From NCBI GenBank assembly GCA_902782885.1, contig CACZOW010000255.1:1-7586 (forward strand): a stretch of 7,586 nucleotides of DNA, given 5' to 3'. The notes beneath the pieces are model-generated. The model did no database searches. It had not been told where the DNA came from and saw only the letters and a program-made list of their open reading frames with translations. This DNA is from an uncultured Ruminococcus sp. (GTDB lineage: Bacteria > Bacillota > Clostridia > UBA1212 > UBA1255). Positions 1 through 6,164 of the stretch are shown in pieces. The stretch's first letter is position 1. The number at the start of each line of letters is the position of its first letter. Both the position numbers and the translations under genes were made by a program.

Positions 1-730
1 CGGTTATATTGCCATCGCATACGACCAGCGCGGTCACGGCAGATCGACGCGGGAAGTGGCGGATCCGCACCTGACGCACGTGGAAAAATTTCAGGACTAT
101 GTTGACGATCTCGCGGAAGTCATTGCCTCCGAGCTGAAGGATCCGGCGCTGCCTTCGTATCTGTTTGCCCATTCCATGGGCGGCGCGGTGTCGGCGCTTT
201 ATCTTGAGCAGCACCCGGACAACCTCTTCCGTAAAGCCGTACTCTCCTCCCCGATGATCGCCCCGGCGCGCGGCGGTTTTCCGCTGTGGTTTTCAAAGGC
301 GATCATGGGTACTTTCTCCGCGTTCGGCCAGAAGCGCAAGCGCATTTTCCTCTCCAAACCTCCGGAAGGCCGCGAGGATCCGGCCACTTCCGCCAACGAT
401 TCACTGGCGCGCTTCGAGTTCTATCAGGACATGAAGGTCGGATATAAAGAGTATTCCAACAACGGCCCCACATACAAGTGGACGCTGGAATCGCTCAACG
501 TGACTAAAAAGATACTCAAAAAAGGCCTTCCCGAACGCATCAAAATGCCGCTCCTGTTTTTCATCGGGGGCAACGACAATGTGGTATTGACCGAAAAGAT
601 CACGGAATTTGCCGCACGCGTACCGGGAGCAAAGGTCAGGCACATACCTGACTGCCGCCACGAGATCTATTACGGCGTCAACGCCGTGCTGGAAGACTAC
701 CTGCCCGCGGTCCTGGATTTCTTTGCCTGA
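1..730 (+). CDS. alpha/beta hydrolase, lysophospholipase/monoacylglycerol lipase type (5' end missing)
   Basis: The reading frame is open from base 2 to the TGA at 728-730, giving 242 residues, and the N-terminus lies outside the window. It begins with GYIAIAYDQRGHGRS, the DxRGxGxS strand-loop typical of the serine-hydrolase lysophospholipase group (Hydrolase_4, PldB/YtpA-like). The nucleophile elbow AHSMGG (Ser codon at 173-175) gives the catalytic serine. The acid is probably the Asp of GGNDNVV and the base the His of CRHEIYYG near the C-terminus, so the triad is complete. Family knowledge suggests hydrolysis of an ester bond in lysophospholipids or monoacylglycerols; the exact substrate cannot be read from sequence. 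The missing part should hold the first strands and the oxyanion HG motif. A GTG at 56-58 is in frame, but the upstream residues match the family, so it is not the start. The gene runs convergently into the minus-strand cluster with an 18-nt gap, so it is an unrelated transcription unit. Confidence 0.9.
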   Translation, partial: GYIAIAYDQRGHGRSTREVADPHLTHVEKFQDYVDDLAEVIASELKDPALPSYLFAHSMGGAVSALYLEQHPDNLFRKAVLSSPMIAPARGGFPLWFSKAIMGTFSAFGQKRKRIFLSKPPEGREDPATSANDSLARFEFYQDMKVGYKEYSNNGPTYKWTLESLNVTKKILKKGLPERIKMPLLFFIGGNDNVVLTEKITEFAARVPGAKVRHIPDCRHEIYYGVNAVLEDYLPAVLDFFA

Positions 731-748
731 GCCCGGGCGATCAAATGA

Positions 749-1657
749 TCACTGTTCAAAGGTGCTGTCGATCATCTCCGTGATGAGCGACAGCGCCTTA
801 TTTGAATTCTTTGAACGGCGGCAGACGCACAGCACCATGCTGCGCTCCTGCCCGGAGATATCGTCATTGAGCCAGATCAGCGAAGTATCCGCGAAATAAC
901 GCGAACCTGCTTCGGTAAATTCGATGCCGTACGTCCCGGAGGGCACGTTGTCCCCTTCGCCCTTGTTTTCATAGCGCAGGTATTCGAGCCCCGCAAACGC
1001 CGGATCGTCGCTTTTCGACGCGATGAAGTCGTCGAGCGGCAGGAATACGTATTGACCTACGTACACGTCGTAATTGTCCCGGTCGATGATGATAAGATCA
1101 ACAGATCCGGCCAGAAATTGTGCCCGGAACGCCACGGCAGCGTCCGCGGTATCCTTATCGTTGAGCGATGAGTTGACCGTGACCGAAAAGAAAGAAGTCT
1201 GCGGCGACCTTACGACGCTGCTCTTCTTTTTTAGTTCCGACTGCAGATCGGAAGGCTTCACGACGTAATACGCGCCGGTGAATTTGATGTAGATATCATC
1301 CTTGCGCGAATCTTTCACCTGGAAAAAGATCAGCAGTCCCAGCACCGCCGTGATCAATACCGCGGCGATTATAAATTTGTAATGATCCAGGCGGGCGGAT
1401 AATTTGTAGAAGAAATTGCGGACCTTGAACGGTATGGGCGAAGTCGGATTCGGGTCGGAGAAATCGTGCACGGTGCCGACGATGTTGTCGTACGCCTGCG
1501 TGATCTTCCTGTAATATTCCATGTCTTCGTCAGTGGCGCCGTATTCGTCGGTGCGCTGTTTATATGAGCGCAAAAGCGCGCCGTACTTGCGCTCCACCGT
1601 TTCGCGCGGCGTGCCCTCTTCCAGTCCCAGTACTTTATAGTCTTCAGCGCTGCCCAT
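749..1657 (-). CDS. membrane-anchored J-like-domain protein without HPD, of unknown function
   Basis: The protein has 302 residues. Residues about 6-62 (from DYKVLGLEEGTP to KITQAYDNIV) have the helix pattern and opening of a DnaJ J-domain. The HPD tripeptide that stimulates Hsp70 ATPase is absent; the loop reads YKQRTDE instead. Residues about 95-113 (FIIAAVLITAVLGLLIFFQV) form one transmembrane helix. Positive residues before it suggest that the J-like part is cytoplasmic and that residues about 115-302 lie outside. The outer part contains VDLIIIDRDNYDVYVGQYVFLPLDD (shown here only as its span, about residues 186-210), a pattern resembling a strand-loop of extracellular solute-binding proteins; this is a weak inference. 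The ATG shares one base with the stop of the preceding gene (TGATG), and a GGGAG lies 10 nt upstream, so translation is probably coupled. It is the last gene of the cluster. I do not recognise a named family or role. Confidence 0.8.
   Translation of the reverse strand: MGSAEDYKVLGLEEGTPRETVERKYGALLRSYKQRTDEYGATDEDMEYYRKITQAYDNIVGTVHDFSDPNPTSPIPFKVRNFFYKLSARLDHYKFIIAAVLITAVLGLLIFFQVKDSRKDDIYIKFTGAYYVVKPSDLQSELKKKSSVVRSPQTSFFSVTVNSSLNDKDTADAAVAFRAQFLAGSVDLIIIDRDNYDVYVGQYVFLPLDDFIASKSDDPAFAGLEYLRYENKGEGDNVPSGTYGIEFTEAGSRYFADTSLIWLNDDISGQERSMVLCVCRRSKNSNKALSLITEMIDSTFEQ
764..794 (+). terminator. possible hairpin terminator for the hydrolase gene, inside the 3' end of the opposing gene
   Basis: GCTGTCG (764-770) pairs with CGACAGC (788-794), and TCATC (772-776) pairs with GATGA (782-786). 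One A/G mismatch separates the stems and the loop is 5 nt, giving 12 bp in total. It starts 33 nt after the hydrolase stop and is followed by GCCTTATTTG, which is T-enriched but not a clean U-tract. It overlaps the last codons of the J-like protein on the other strand, so the pairing may be partly coincidental. No better terminator exists in the 18-nt gap, which holds only the short palindrome GATCAAATGATC. Confidence 0.3.
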
Positions 1658-1887
1658 CAGTAAACATCTCCCGTTTCGATGTAGTTTTCGTCTTCCGCAA
1701 ACAGGTCGTTCCGGTAACCCGCGCCCAGAACGCTCTCGTTGGAGGAATCGATCTGTTCGTCGTATCCGCGCAGCGCGGCAAAAGGCGCAAACTGGGCGGC
1801 CCGGTCGCTCATGGACATATGCTTGCGCTTGTCCGACCGGTGATGCGGAAGGTCGATTATATCGCTGTAAATTTTGATCGCGTCCAA
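1657..1887 (-). CDS. small protein paired with Y-family polymerase (YolD-like role suspected)
   Basis: This is a 76-residue soluble protein. Its conserved-looking core is residues 10-46, containing IIDLPHH, MSMSDRAAQFAPFAAL and GYDEQI. I recall this signature from small ORFs placed directly next to Y-family polymerases in Clostridia; the arrangement parallels the YolD partner of UvrX/YqjW in Bacillus. The link to YolD is by position and is not proven by sequence. The tail after residue 46 is short and acidic (ending ENYIETGDVY) and differs from the longer helical tail I would expect. The start is TTG at 1887-1885: GGGAG ends 6 nt upstream and no ATG in the frame fits. It begins 16 nt after the polymerase stop and overlaps the next start by 1 nt. 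Its likely role is as an accessory or regulator of the translesion polymerase, by inference only. Confidence 0.75.
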   Translation of the reverse strand: MDAIKIYSDIIDLPHHRSDKRKHMSMSDRAAQFAPFAALRGYDEQIDSSNESVLGAGYRNDLFAEDENYIETGDVY

Positions 1888-1893
1888 AGCGAA

Positions 1894-1904
1894 CTCCCCC
1901 CCCC
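1894..1904 (-). promoter_or_regulatory. ribosome binding site inside a nine-G tract, for the TTG-start small gene
   Basis: On the minus strand a run of nine Gs (1904-1896) followed by AG gives a GGGAG Shine-Dalgarno core 6 nt before the TTG start. The first G of the run is also the last base of the polymerase TAG stop. The tract fixes the start choice and is a potential slippage site. Confidence 0.6.
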
Positions 1905-3430
1905 TACGCCCGGTGGCCGCCTACCTGGCCGTTGCGTTCACGGGCCGTGGCGCCTTCTTCATAATTCATGCCTCTGAGCACTGCGTTTTTCCCGAAACGT
2001 TTTTTTATATCCAGCATTGCCTGCTGCATCCTGCGCTCCCGTGCGTGTTTTTCTTCCGTCTCGGCGCTCTTTGCTGCTTCAGTCTCCGGATCGTCGAAAA
2101 GGCTGAGCTGCCGGTTAGCGTTCTGCGCCGCTCTGCGGGCCGCCGCCTCTTCGCACGTGATGACGTGGTTGGCCACCACGTACATCCGCCGTACCGTGAG
2201 TTCCGGATCCACGATACGGTCAAACAGTTCGTCCAGCGCTTCAAATATCCGGCGGGACGATGATGTAAAGCCGTTTAAATTGACAGAGCCGTGCGCGCCC
2301 TGCGGCACTTTGCGTCCGTAATGATCCGCATGGACCTTGCCATCGTACGCCCGTGCGCCTGTGCGCCGCAGGTTTTCGGTATCGTAACCTACCGAAAGCA
2401 CCAGCTGATCCGCCTCCAGACGCTTTTCCACCAGGTCCAGCATCAGCGAATCCGCCATTTCCCGCGTCACGAGTTTGGCTTTTTCAAACGGGTACGGCGC
2501 GGACAACACCTGCCCCACGGACAGGCTGCGGCTATCCGGCTTGTAGTTTTTAATTTCCGCGATCGTGCAGGGCTCCCAGCCCCAGGCGTGGTCGATAAGC
2601 AATTCGGCGTTGACCCCGAAAAGCTTATACAGTTTATCCTCGCCGTATACCGACTGCCGCGCCACGTCTCCCATTGTAAACATGCCGTTCTTCTCCAGCC
2701 TGCCCGCGATACCTGGCCCCACGCGCCAGAAATCGGTGAGCGGCCGGTGGCACCAGTACTTTTCCCGGTACGAACGTTCGTCCAGCGCCGCTATACGCAC
2801 GCCGTTTTCATCCGCGGGCATATGCTTCGCTTCGATATCCATGGCGATCTTTGCGAGGTACATGTTCGTGCCGATCCCCGCCGTAGCGGTGATGCCGGTC
2901 TCGAACTGTTCTTCCCGCACCAGCATTCGCACGAATTCCACCGGGTTAAGTTTGTAAAAATCAAGATACGACGTGGCGTCAATAAACACCTCGTCCACCG
3001 AATACACATGCATATCTTCGGGGGCAACGAATTTCAGATAAATGTCGTATATCCGCGCGCTGACTTCCATATAACGGCTCATGCGCGGACGGGCGACAAT
3101 GAAATCCAGCTCGAGCTGTTCGTCAGCCTTCAGTTTGGCGTTGCTGGTCGTGCGTCCGGAAAACGCCGCGTCAGGGCCGTACTTTTTGCGCAGGTTTTCA
3201 AGGCGGCCGCGGTTAACTTCTTTAACTCTCGCCACCGCCTCGAACAGCCGCGCGCGCCCGGATACGCCCCAGGCCTTGAGCGCCGGCGAGACCGCCAGAC
3301 AGATCGTTTTCTCCGTGCGCTCGATATCCGCGACAACAAGATACGCATCAAGCGGATCTACGCCCCGGTCGACACATTCCACCGAGGCGTAAAATGATTT
3401 CAGATCTATTGCCGCGTATACTTTTTCCAT
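1904..3430 (-). CDS. Y-family translesion DNA polymerase (UmuC/UvrX group)
   Basis: The protein has 508 residues. It copies damaged DNA in the cytoplasm at the replication fork with low fidelity. The N-terminal IMS catalytic domain opens with YAAIDLKSFYASVE (metal ligand D9), and the second metal-binding motif is YSVDEVFID (D146, E147). GVSGRARLFEA near residue 55 is the finger-region motif of the group. Residues about 225-260 (LTDFWRVGPGIAGRLEKNGM) form the helix-hairpin-helix-like part. The little-finger domain follows to about 425. QLSLF at 441-445 matches the beta sliding-clamp binding consensus. The C-terminus, RFGKNAVLRGMNYEEGATAR followed by GGHRA, is the standard ending of this group, so the gene is full length. 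The ATG at 3430-3428 has only a weak AAGG upstream; the preceding gene ends 15 nt away, so coupling is likely. No LexA-type box is visible just upstream, consistent with an internal operon gene. Confidence 0.95.
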   Translation of the reverse strand: MEKVYAAIDLKSFYASVECVDRGVDPLDAYLVVADIERTEKTICLAVSPALKAWGVSGRARLFEAVARVKEVNRGRLENLRKKYGPDAAFSGRTTSNAKLKADEQLELDFIVARPRMSRYMEVSARIYDIYLKFVAPEDMHVYSVDEVFIDATSYLDFYKLNPVEFVRMLVREEQFETGITATAGIGTNMYLAKIAMDIEAKHMPADENGVRIAALDERSYREKYWCHRPLTDFWRVGPGIAGRLEKNGMFTMGDVARQSVYGEDKLYKLFGVNAELLIDHAWGWEPCTIAEIKNYKPDSRSLSVGQVLSAPYPFEKAKLVTREMADSLMLDLVEKRLEADQLVLSVGYDTENLRRTGARAYDGKVHADHYGRKVPQGAHGSVNLNGFTSSSRRIFEALDELFDRIVDPELTVRRMYVVANHVITCEEAAARRAAQNANRQLSLFDDPETEAAKSAETEEKHARERRMQQAMLDIKKRFGKNAVLRGMNYEEGATARERNGQVGGHRA

Positions 3431-3445
3431 CGACGCCTTACGGGA

Positions 3446-3736
3446 TCACTGTTTGTTCACCTTAAAATCGTCGTTGGTCCTGGAGTAGGGATTGACGTTG
3501 TTCTGTTTAACGAACGGACCGGCAAAATTGTGATTGCCGAAAGTGATGATCAGCGCAGAGATCAGCGCGCTGAGAGCCCATACTCCAAGCAGGATGTAAA
3601 CATAAAACATCTGCGTTTTACCCATGAGCGCCGCGATCAGCATCGCGACCGCCGCAAGCGCCCAGCCCGCGTGATACAGGAGGCTGGTCAGGAAGCATAA
3701 AATGAAACCGCCGAAGCCGCTGCCTTTTTCTTTCAT
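3446..3736 (-). CDS. small two-helix membrane protein of unknown function
   Basis: The protein has 96 residues starting MKEKGSGFGG. Two hydrophobic helices, about residues 11-38 and 43-66, are joined by a short MGKTQ turn. The C-terminal tail of about 30 polar residues (FGNHNFAGPFVKQ, then NVNPYSRTNDD) is probably cytoplasmic. A longer version from ATG at 3754 is rejected because its first codons are themselves the ribosome binding site (GAGAGGAG at 3752-3745, 8 nt before the chosen ATG). There is no cysteine-rich, heme-binding or transporter motif. The gene sits 30 nt after the flavodiiron gene and 15 nt before the polymerase, so it is co-transcribed. I do not recognise the family. A membrane anchor or small stress-response protein would fit, but nothing in the sequence shows it. 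Confidence 0.75.
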   Translation of the reverse strand: MKEKGSGFGGFILCFLTSLLYHAGWALAAVAMLIAALMGKTQMFYVYILLGVWALSALISALIITFGNHNFAGPFVKQNNVNPYSRTNDDFKVNKQ

Positions 3737-3744
3737 CGAAAACA

Positions 3745-3752
3745 CTCCTCTC
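3745..3752 (-). promoter_or_regulatory. ribosome binding site deciding the start of the small membrane protein
   Basis: GAGAGGAG on the minus strand lies 8 nt before ATG at 3736. It overlaps the alternative upstream ATG at 3754, which therefore cannot be the real start. Confidence 0.7.
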
Positions 3753-3766
3753 ATTCACGTCCGGCA

Positions 3767-5557
3767 TCACTGTACCGGTTCAAAATCCGCCGCGCCGTGC
3801 TTGCAGAGCGGGCAGACAAAGTCCTCGGGAAGTTCATCCCCTTCATACACGTAGCCGCATACTTTGCACACGAAGCCTTTTTTGCCTTCGGTCTGCGGCT
3901 TGGGTTTAACGTTGTTCTGGTAGTAGGTGTACGTCATCGTTTCCAGCTTCGAAATGACGCGCGCTTCGGTGACGGAGCACACGAACATGCCGTGGGTGCC
4001 CATATCCAGGTACTGCTCCACCTTAAGCGACATGAATGAGTTGATGTACTGCGGCAGGAAGCGCAGGCCGTTGTCCGAGCGCAGTTCCGCAATGCCTTCG
4101 AATTTGTCAGCGTTGCGGCCGCTGCGGAAGCCGTAATTTTCAAACACCGAGAACGGAGCGTCAACGGACAGGCAGTTCACGTTCATTATGCCGGTCTGTT
4201 TAATAATGTGGTGAGAGTAGTTGTCCTTGTTGATGGTGACCGCGATGCGGTTGGGCGTATTGGTGACCTGCGTCACGGTGTTGACGATCAGGCCGTTGTC
4301 CCGGGTGCCGTCGTTGGACGTGACCACATACAGGCCGTATCCGATATTGAACAGCGCTTTGAGGTCGTTTTTATTAGCGGTCTCGCTGCGCCGCGCCACG
4401 TAGTCGATGCACAGTTCTTCGCAGAGCGCGTCGAGCTGTTTCTTGGATTCATCGGAGAGCGCGGAACGGATGTGCACCGTGTTTTCGGTGAATTTCAGAT
4501 TCTTGCAGCCGGAAAGCATCTCGCGCATCACTTTTGCGGCCTGCGGCGCCCAGGAACCGTTCTCCACGAGGGCAACGGTCCGGTTCTGGAAGTTGCGCTC
4601 GGTGAGGTGGTCAATAAACGTGCGCATGAACGGGAAAATATCCGCGTTGTACGTGGTAGTGGCCAATACGAGCTTACCGTATCTGAACGCGTCTTCCACC
4701 GCTTCGGCCATGTCATCCCGGGCGAGATCCGCCACCGACACCTTCGGGCAGCCTTTTTCTTTAAGCTTCTCAGCCAGCAGCTCGACGGCCTTTTTTGTGT
4801 TGCCGTATACCGAAGTATACGCGATAAAGATACCGTCGCTTTCGACGCCGTAAGACGACCAGATGTTGTACAGGTTGAGATAGTATCCCAGGTTTTCGGT
4901 CAGCACCGGACCGTGCAGCGGGCAGATCGTCCGGATATCCGCGCCGGCAAGCTTTTTCAGCACGCCGCCGACCTGCATGCCGTATTTGCCCACGATGCCG
5001 AAATAGTAGCGTCGCGCTTCGCACGCCCAGTCTTCATCCGCGTCGATCGCGCCGAATTTGCCGAACGCGTCCGCTGAAAACAGCACTTTTTCGGTGCTCT
5101 CGTAACTCATTATTACTTCGGGCCAGTGCACCATCGGCGCAGTGTGGAAATTGAGCACATGTTCGCCCAGCGAAAGCGAGTCGCCTTCACCCACCGCGAG
5201 GCGCCGGTCCGCGAAATCGGTCCCGAAGAAATTCTGCATCATCGGGAAAGCCTTTGCGGAGGCCACGATCACCGCGTCGGGAAACAGCTTCGCAAACGCG
5301 GCAATATTGGCGGAATGGTCCGGTTCCATGTGCGATACGACCAGATAATCCGGCTTGCGGCCGCCGAGAGCTTTCTGGAGATTGTCCAGCCACTCATGGG
5401 AAAAGTTGCGGTCCACCGTATCCATCACCGCGATCTTGCGGTCGATGATGACGTAGGAATTGTACGCCATGCCGTTGGGCACGGTGTACTGGCCTTCGAA
5501 AAGGTCTATGCGGCGGTCGTTCACGCCTATGTACTTGATATTTTCAGAAACGTGCAT
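3767..5557 (-). CDS. fprA: flavodiiron O2/NO reductase fused to flavin-reductase-like and rubredoxin domains
   Basis: This 596-residue protein has four parts. (1) A metallo-beta-lactamase-like diiron domain, about 1-240: the iron ligands are all present as H76, E78, D80 and H81 (HMEPDH), H144 (MVHWPE), D163 (SADAFG) and H215 (CPLHGP). (2) A flavodoxin domain, about 243-385, with the FMN phosphate loop YTSVYGNT. (3) A flavin-reductase-like FMN-binding domain, about 394-550. (4) A C-terminal rubredoxin with CKVC (564/567) and CPLC (582/585). Known flavodiiron proteins reduce O2 to water and/or NO to N2O in the cytoplasm. In Moorella thermoacetica the last two domains exist as a separate electron donor, high-molecular-weight rubredoxin (Hrb); here donor and oxidase are one chain. 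The D163-H215 gap (52 residues) is shorter than the about 61 in the classical Desulfovibrio enzyme. ATG at 5557 has AAAGGAG 7 nt upstream. The gene lies 30 nt after thioredoxin. O2 versus NO preference cannot be read from sequence. Confidence 0.95.
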   Translation of the reverse strand: MHVSENIKYIGVNDRRIDLFEGQYTVPNGMAYNSYVIIDRKIAVMDTVDRNFSHEWLDNLQKALGGRKPDYLVVSHMEPDHSANIAAFAKLFPDAVIVASAKAFPMMQNFFGTDFADRRLAVGEGDSLSLGEHVLNFHTAPMVHWPEVIMSYESTEKVLFSADAFGKFGAIDADEDWACEARRYYFGIVGKYGMQVGGVLKKLAGADIRTICPLHGPVLTENLGYYLNLYNIWSSYGVESDGIFIAYTSVYGNTKKAVELLAEKLKEKGCPKVSVADLARDDMAEAVEDAFRYGKLVLATTTYNADIFPFMRTFIDHLTERNFQNRTVALVENGSWAPQAAKVMREMLSGCKNLKFTENTVHIRSALSDESKKQLDALCEELCIDYVARRSETANKNDLKALFNIGYGLYVVTSNDGTRDNGLIVNTVTQVTNTPNRIAVTINKDNYSHHIIKQTGIMNVNCLSVDAPFSVFENYGFRSGRNADKFEGIAELRSDNGLRFLPQYINSFMSLKVEQYLDMGTHGMFVCSVTEARVISKLETMTYTYYQNNVKPKPQTEGKKGFVCKVCGYVYEGDELPEDFVCPLCKHGAADFEPVQ

Positions 5558-5587
5558 TGTGCGGCTCCTTTTCTGCTGATCTGTGAA

Positions 5588-5893
5588 TCACAGCATCTTC
5601 TCGATGTCGCTCTGAGGCCTGTAGCCCATCGACTTTGCGGTGAGCTTTCCGCCTTTGAATACCATCAGCGTGGGGATCGCTTCGATGCCGTACTGCGCCG
5701 CCAGCTGGGGCTCGTCGTCAACGTTGACCTTTCCCACTTTTATATCCGTCCGTTCGTCGGCAATGCGCGCGATGACCGGCGCGAGCATGCGGCACGGGCC
5801 GCACCAGGTCGCCCAGAAGTCCACCAGCACGGTCGCTTCGGATCTTAATACTTCCGCCTCAAAATTTGCGGCGGTCAATGTGATTTCAGCCAT
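5588..5893 (-). CDS. trxA: thioredoxin
   Basis: This is a 101-residue single-domain cytoplasmic thioredoxin. FWATWCGPCR gives the redox-active C31 and C34, and EAIPTL gives the conserved cis-proline P74. VDFWA and FKGGKL are standard strand motifs. The length is slightly under the usual 105-108 residues, with a shortened last helix (ending SDIEKML), but no core element is missing. There is no signal peptide. The ATG at 5893 follows AAAAGGAG by 9 nt. It lies 18 nt downstream of the ferredoxin-thioredoxin-reductase-type gene and 30 nt upstream of the flavodiiron gene. The natural inference is that it is reduced by that neighbour and repairs disulfides formed during oxygen exposure. No NADPH-thioredoxin reductase gene is in the window. 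Confidence 0.96.
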   Translation of the reverse strand: MAEITLTAANFEAEVLRSEATVLVDFWATWCGPCRMLAPVIARIADERTDIKVGKVNVDDEPQLAAQYGIEAIPTLMVFKGGKLTAKSMGYRPQSDIEKML

Positions 5894-5911
5894 ATCGATC
5901 TTCTCCTTTTC

Positions 5912-6112
5912 TCAGTCAAGATGCTTGTAGTACAGCATGCAGTGGCAGTACCCTTCATATTCCGGGTCTTTTATCTGATTTCTGAATTCTTCGCACATGC
6001 ATTTGAATTCGGGCGTGCGCTTGGTGCGGCAGGGACAATACCCTCCGGTCATTTTCAGGCCCTCCTTCACGGCGGCAACGACTTCTTTGTCCTCGTTAAG
6101 AGTGATATGCAT
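5912..6112 (-). CDS. small ferredoxin-thioredoxin reductase catalytic-type [4Fe-4S] protein
   Basis: The protein has 66 residues from MHITLNEDKE. It carries three Cys-x-Cys pairs: CPC (C26, C28), CMC (C38, C40) and CHC (C56, C58). The GGYCPC...KCMCEEFR...GYCHCMLYYK pattern is that of the FTR catalytic (beta) subunit. In plant and cyanobacterial FTR a [4Fe-4S] cluster next to a redox disulfide passes electrons from ferredoxin to thioredoxin. The plant spacing is CPC-x16-CPC-x8-CHC; here it is x9 and x15, with the same total of 32 residues from first to last cysteine. No variable subunit is encoded nearby, as is usual for anaerobe homologues. A longer frame from 6202 is rejected: it overlaps the upstream gene, and AGGGAGGA lies just before the chosen ATG. 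Its place between superoxide reductase and thioredoxin supports a role in thioredoxin reduction. Confidence 0.85.
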   Translation of the reverse strand: MHITLNEDKEVVAAVKEGLKMTGGYCPCRTKRTPEFKCMCEEFRNQIKDPEYEGYCHCMLYYKHLD

Positions 6113-6119
6113 TTTTCTT

Positions 6120-6127
6120 TCCTCCCT
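6120..6127 (-). promoter_or_regulatory. ribosome binding site deciding the start of the FTR-type gene
   Basis: AGGGAGGA on the minus strand, with its GGAGG core 8 nt before ATG at 6112. It selects the 66-aa start over an upstream in-frame ATG at 6202 that lies inside the superoxide reductase gene. Confidence 0.7.
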
Positions 6128-6164
6128 GCCGTCAGATCCTGTCATTGCTGCGTCCAGGCAGCGT

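Noticed and set aside
731..748. GCCCGGGC and GATCAAATGATC palindromes as a bidirectional terminator
   Set aside because: The stems are short (4-5 bp) and lack a T-tract on either strand.
2291..3397. Long plus-strand open frame of 368 codons opposite the polymerase
   Set aside because: It is antisense to a polymerase with intact motifs, and its translation is His/Arg-rich without family signature or ribosome binding site: a shadow frame of GC-biased codons.
4208..5077. Plus-strand open frame of 289 codons opposite the flavodiiron gene, and a similar one at 5126-5848
   Set aside because: Both are shadows of the 596-aa flavodiiron fusion and thioredoxin genes, whose catalytic and metal-binding residues are complete.
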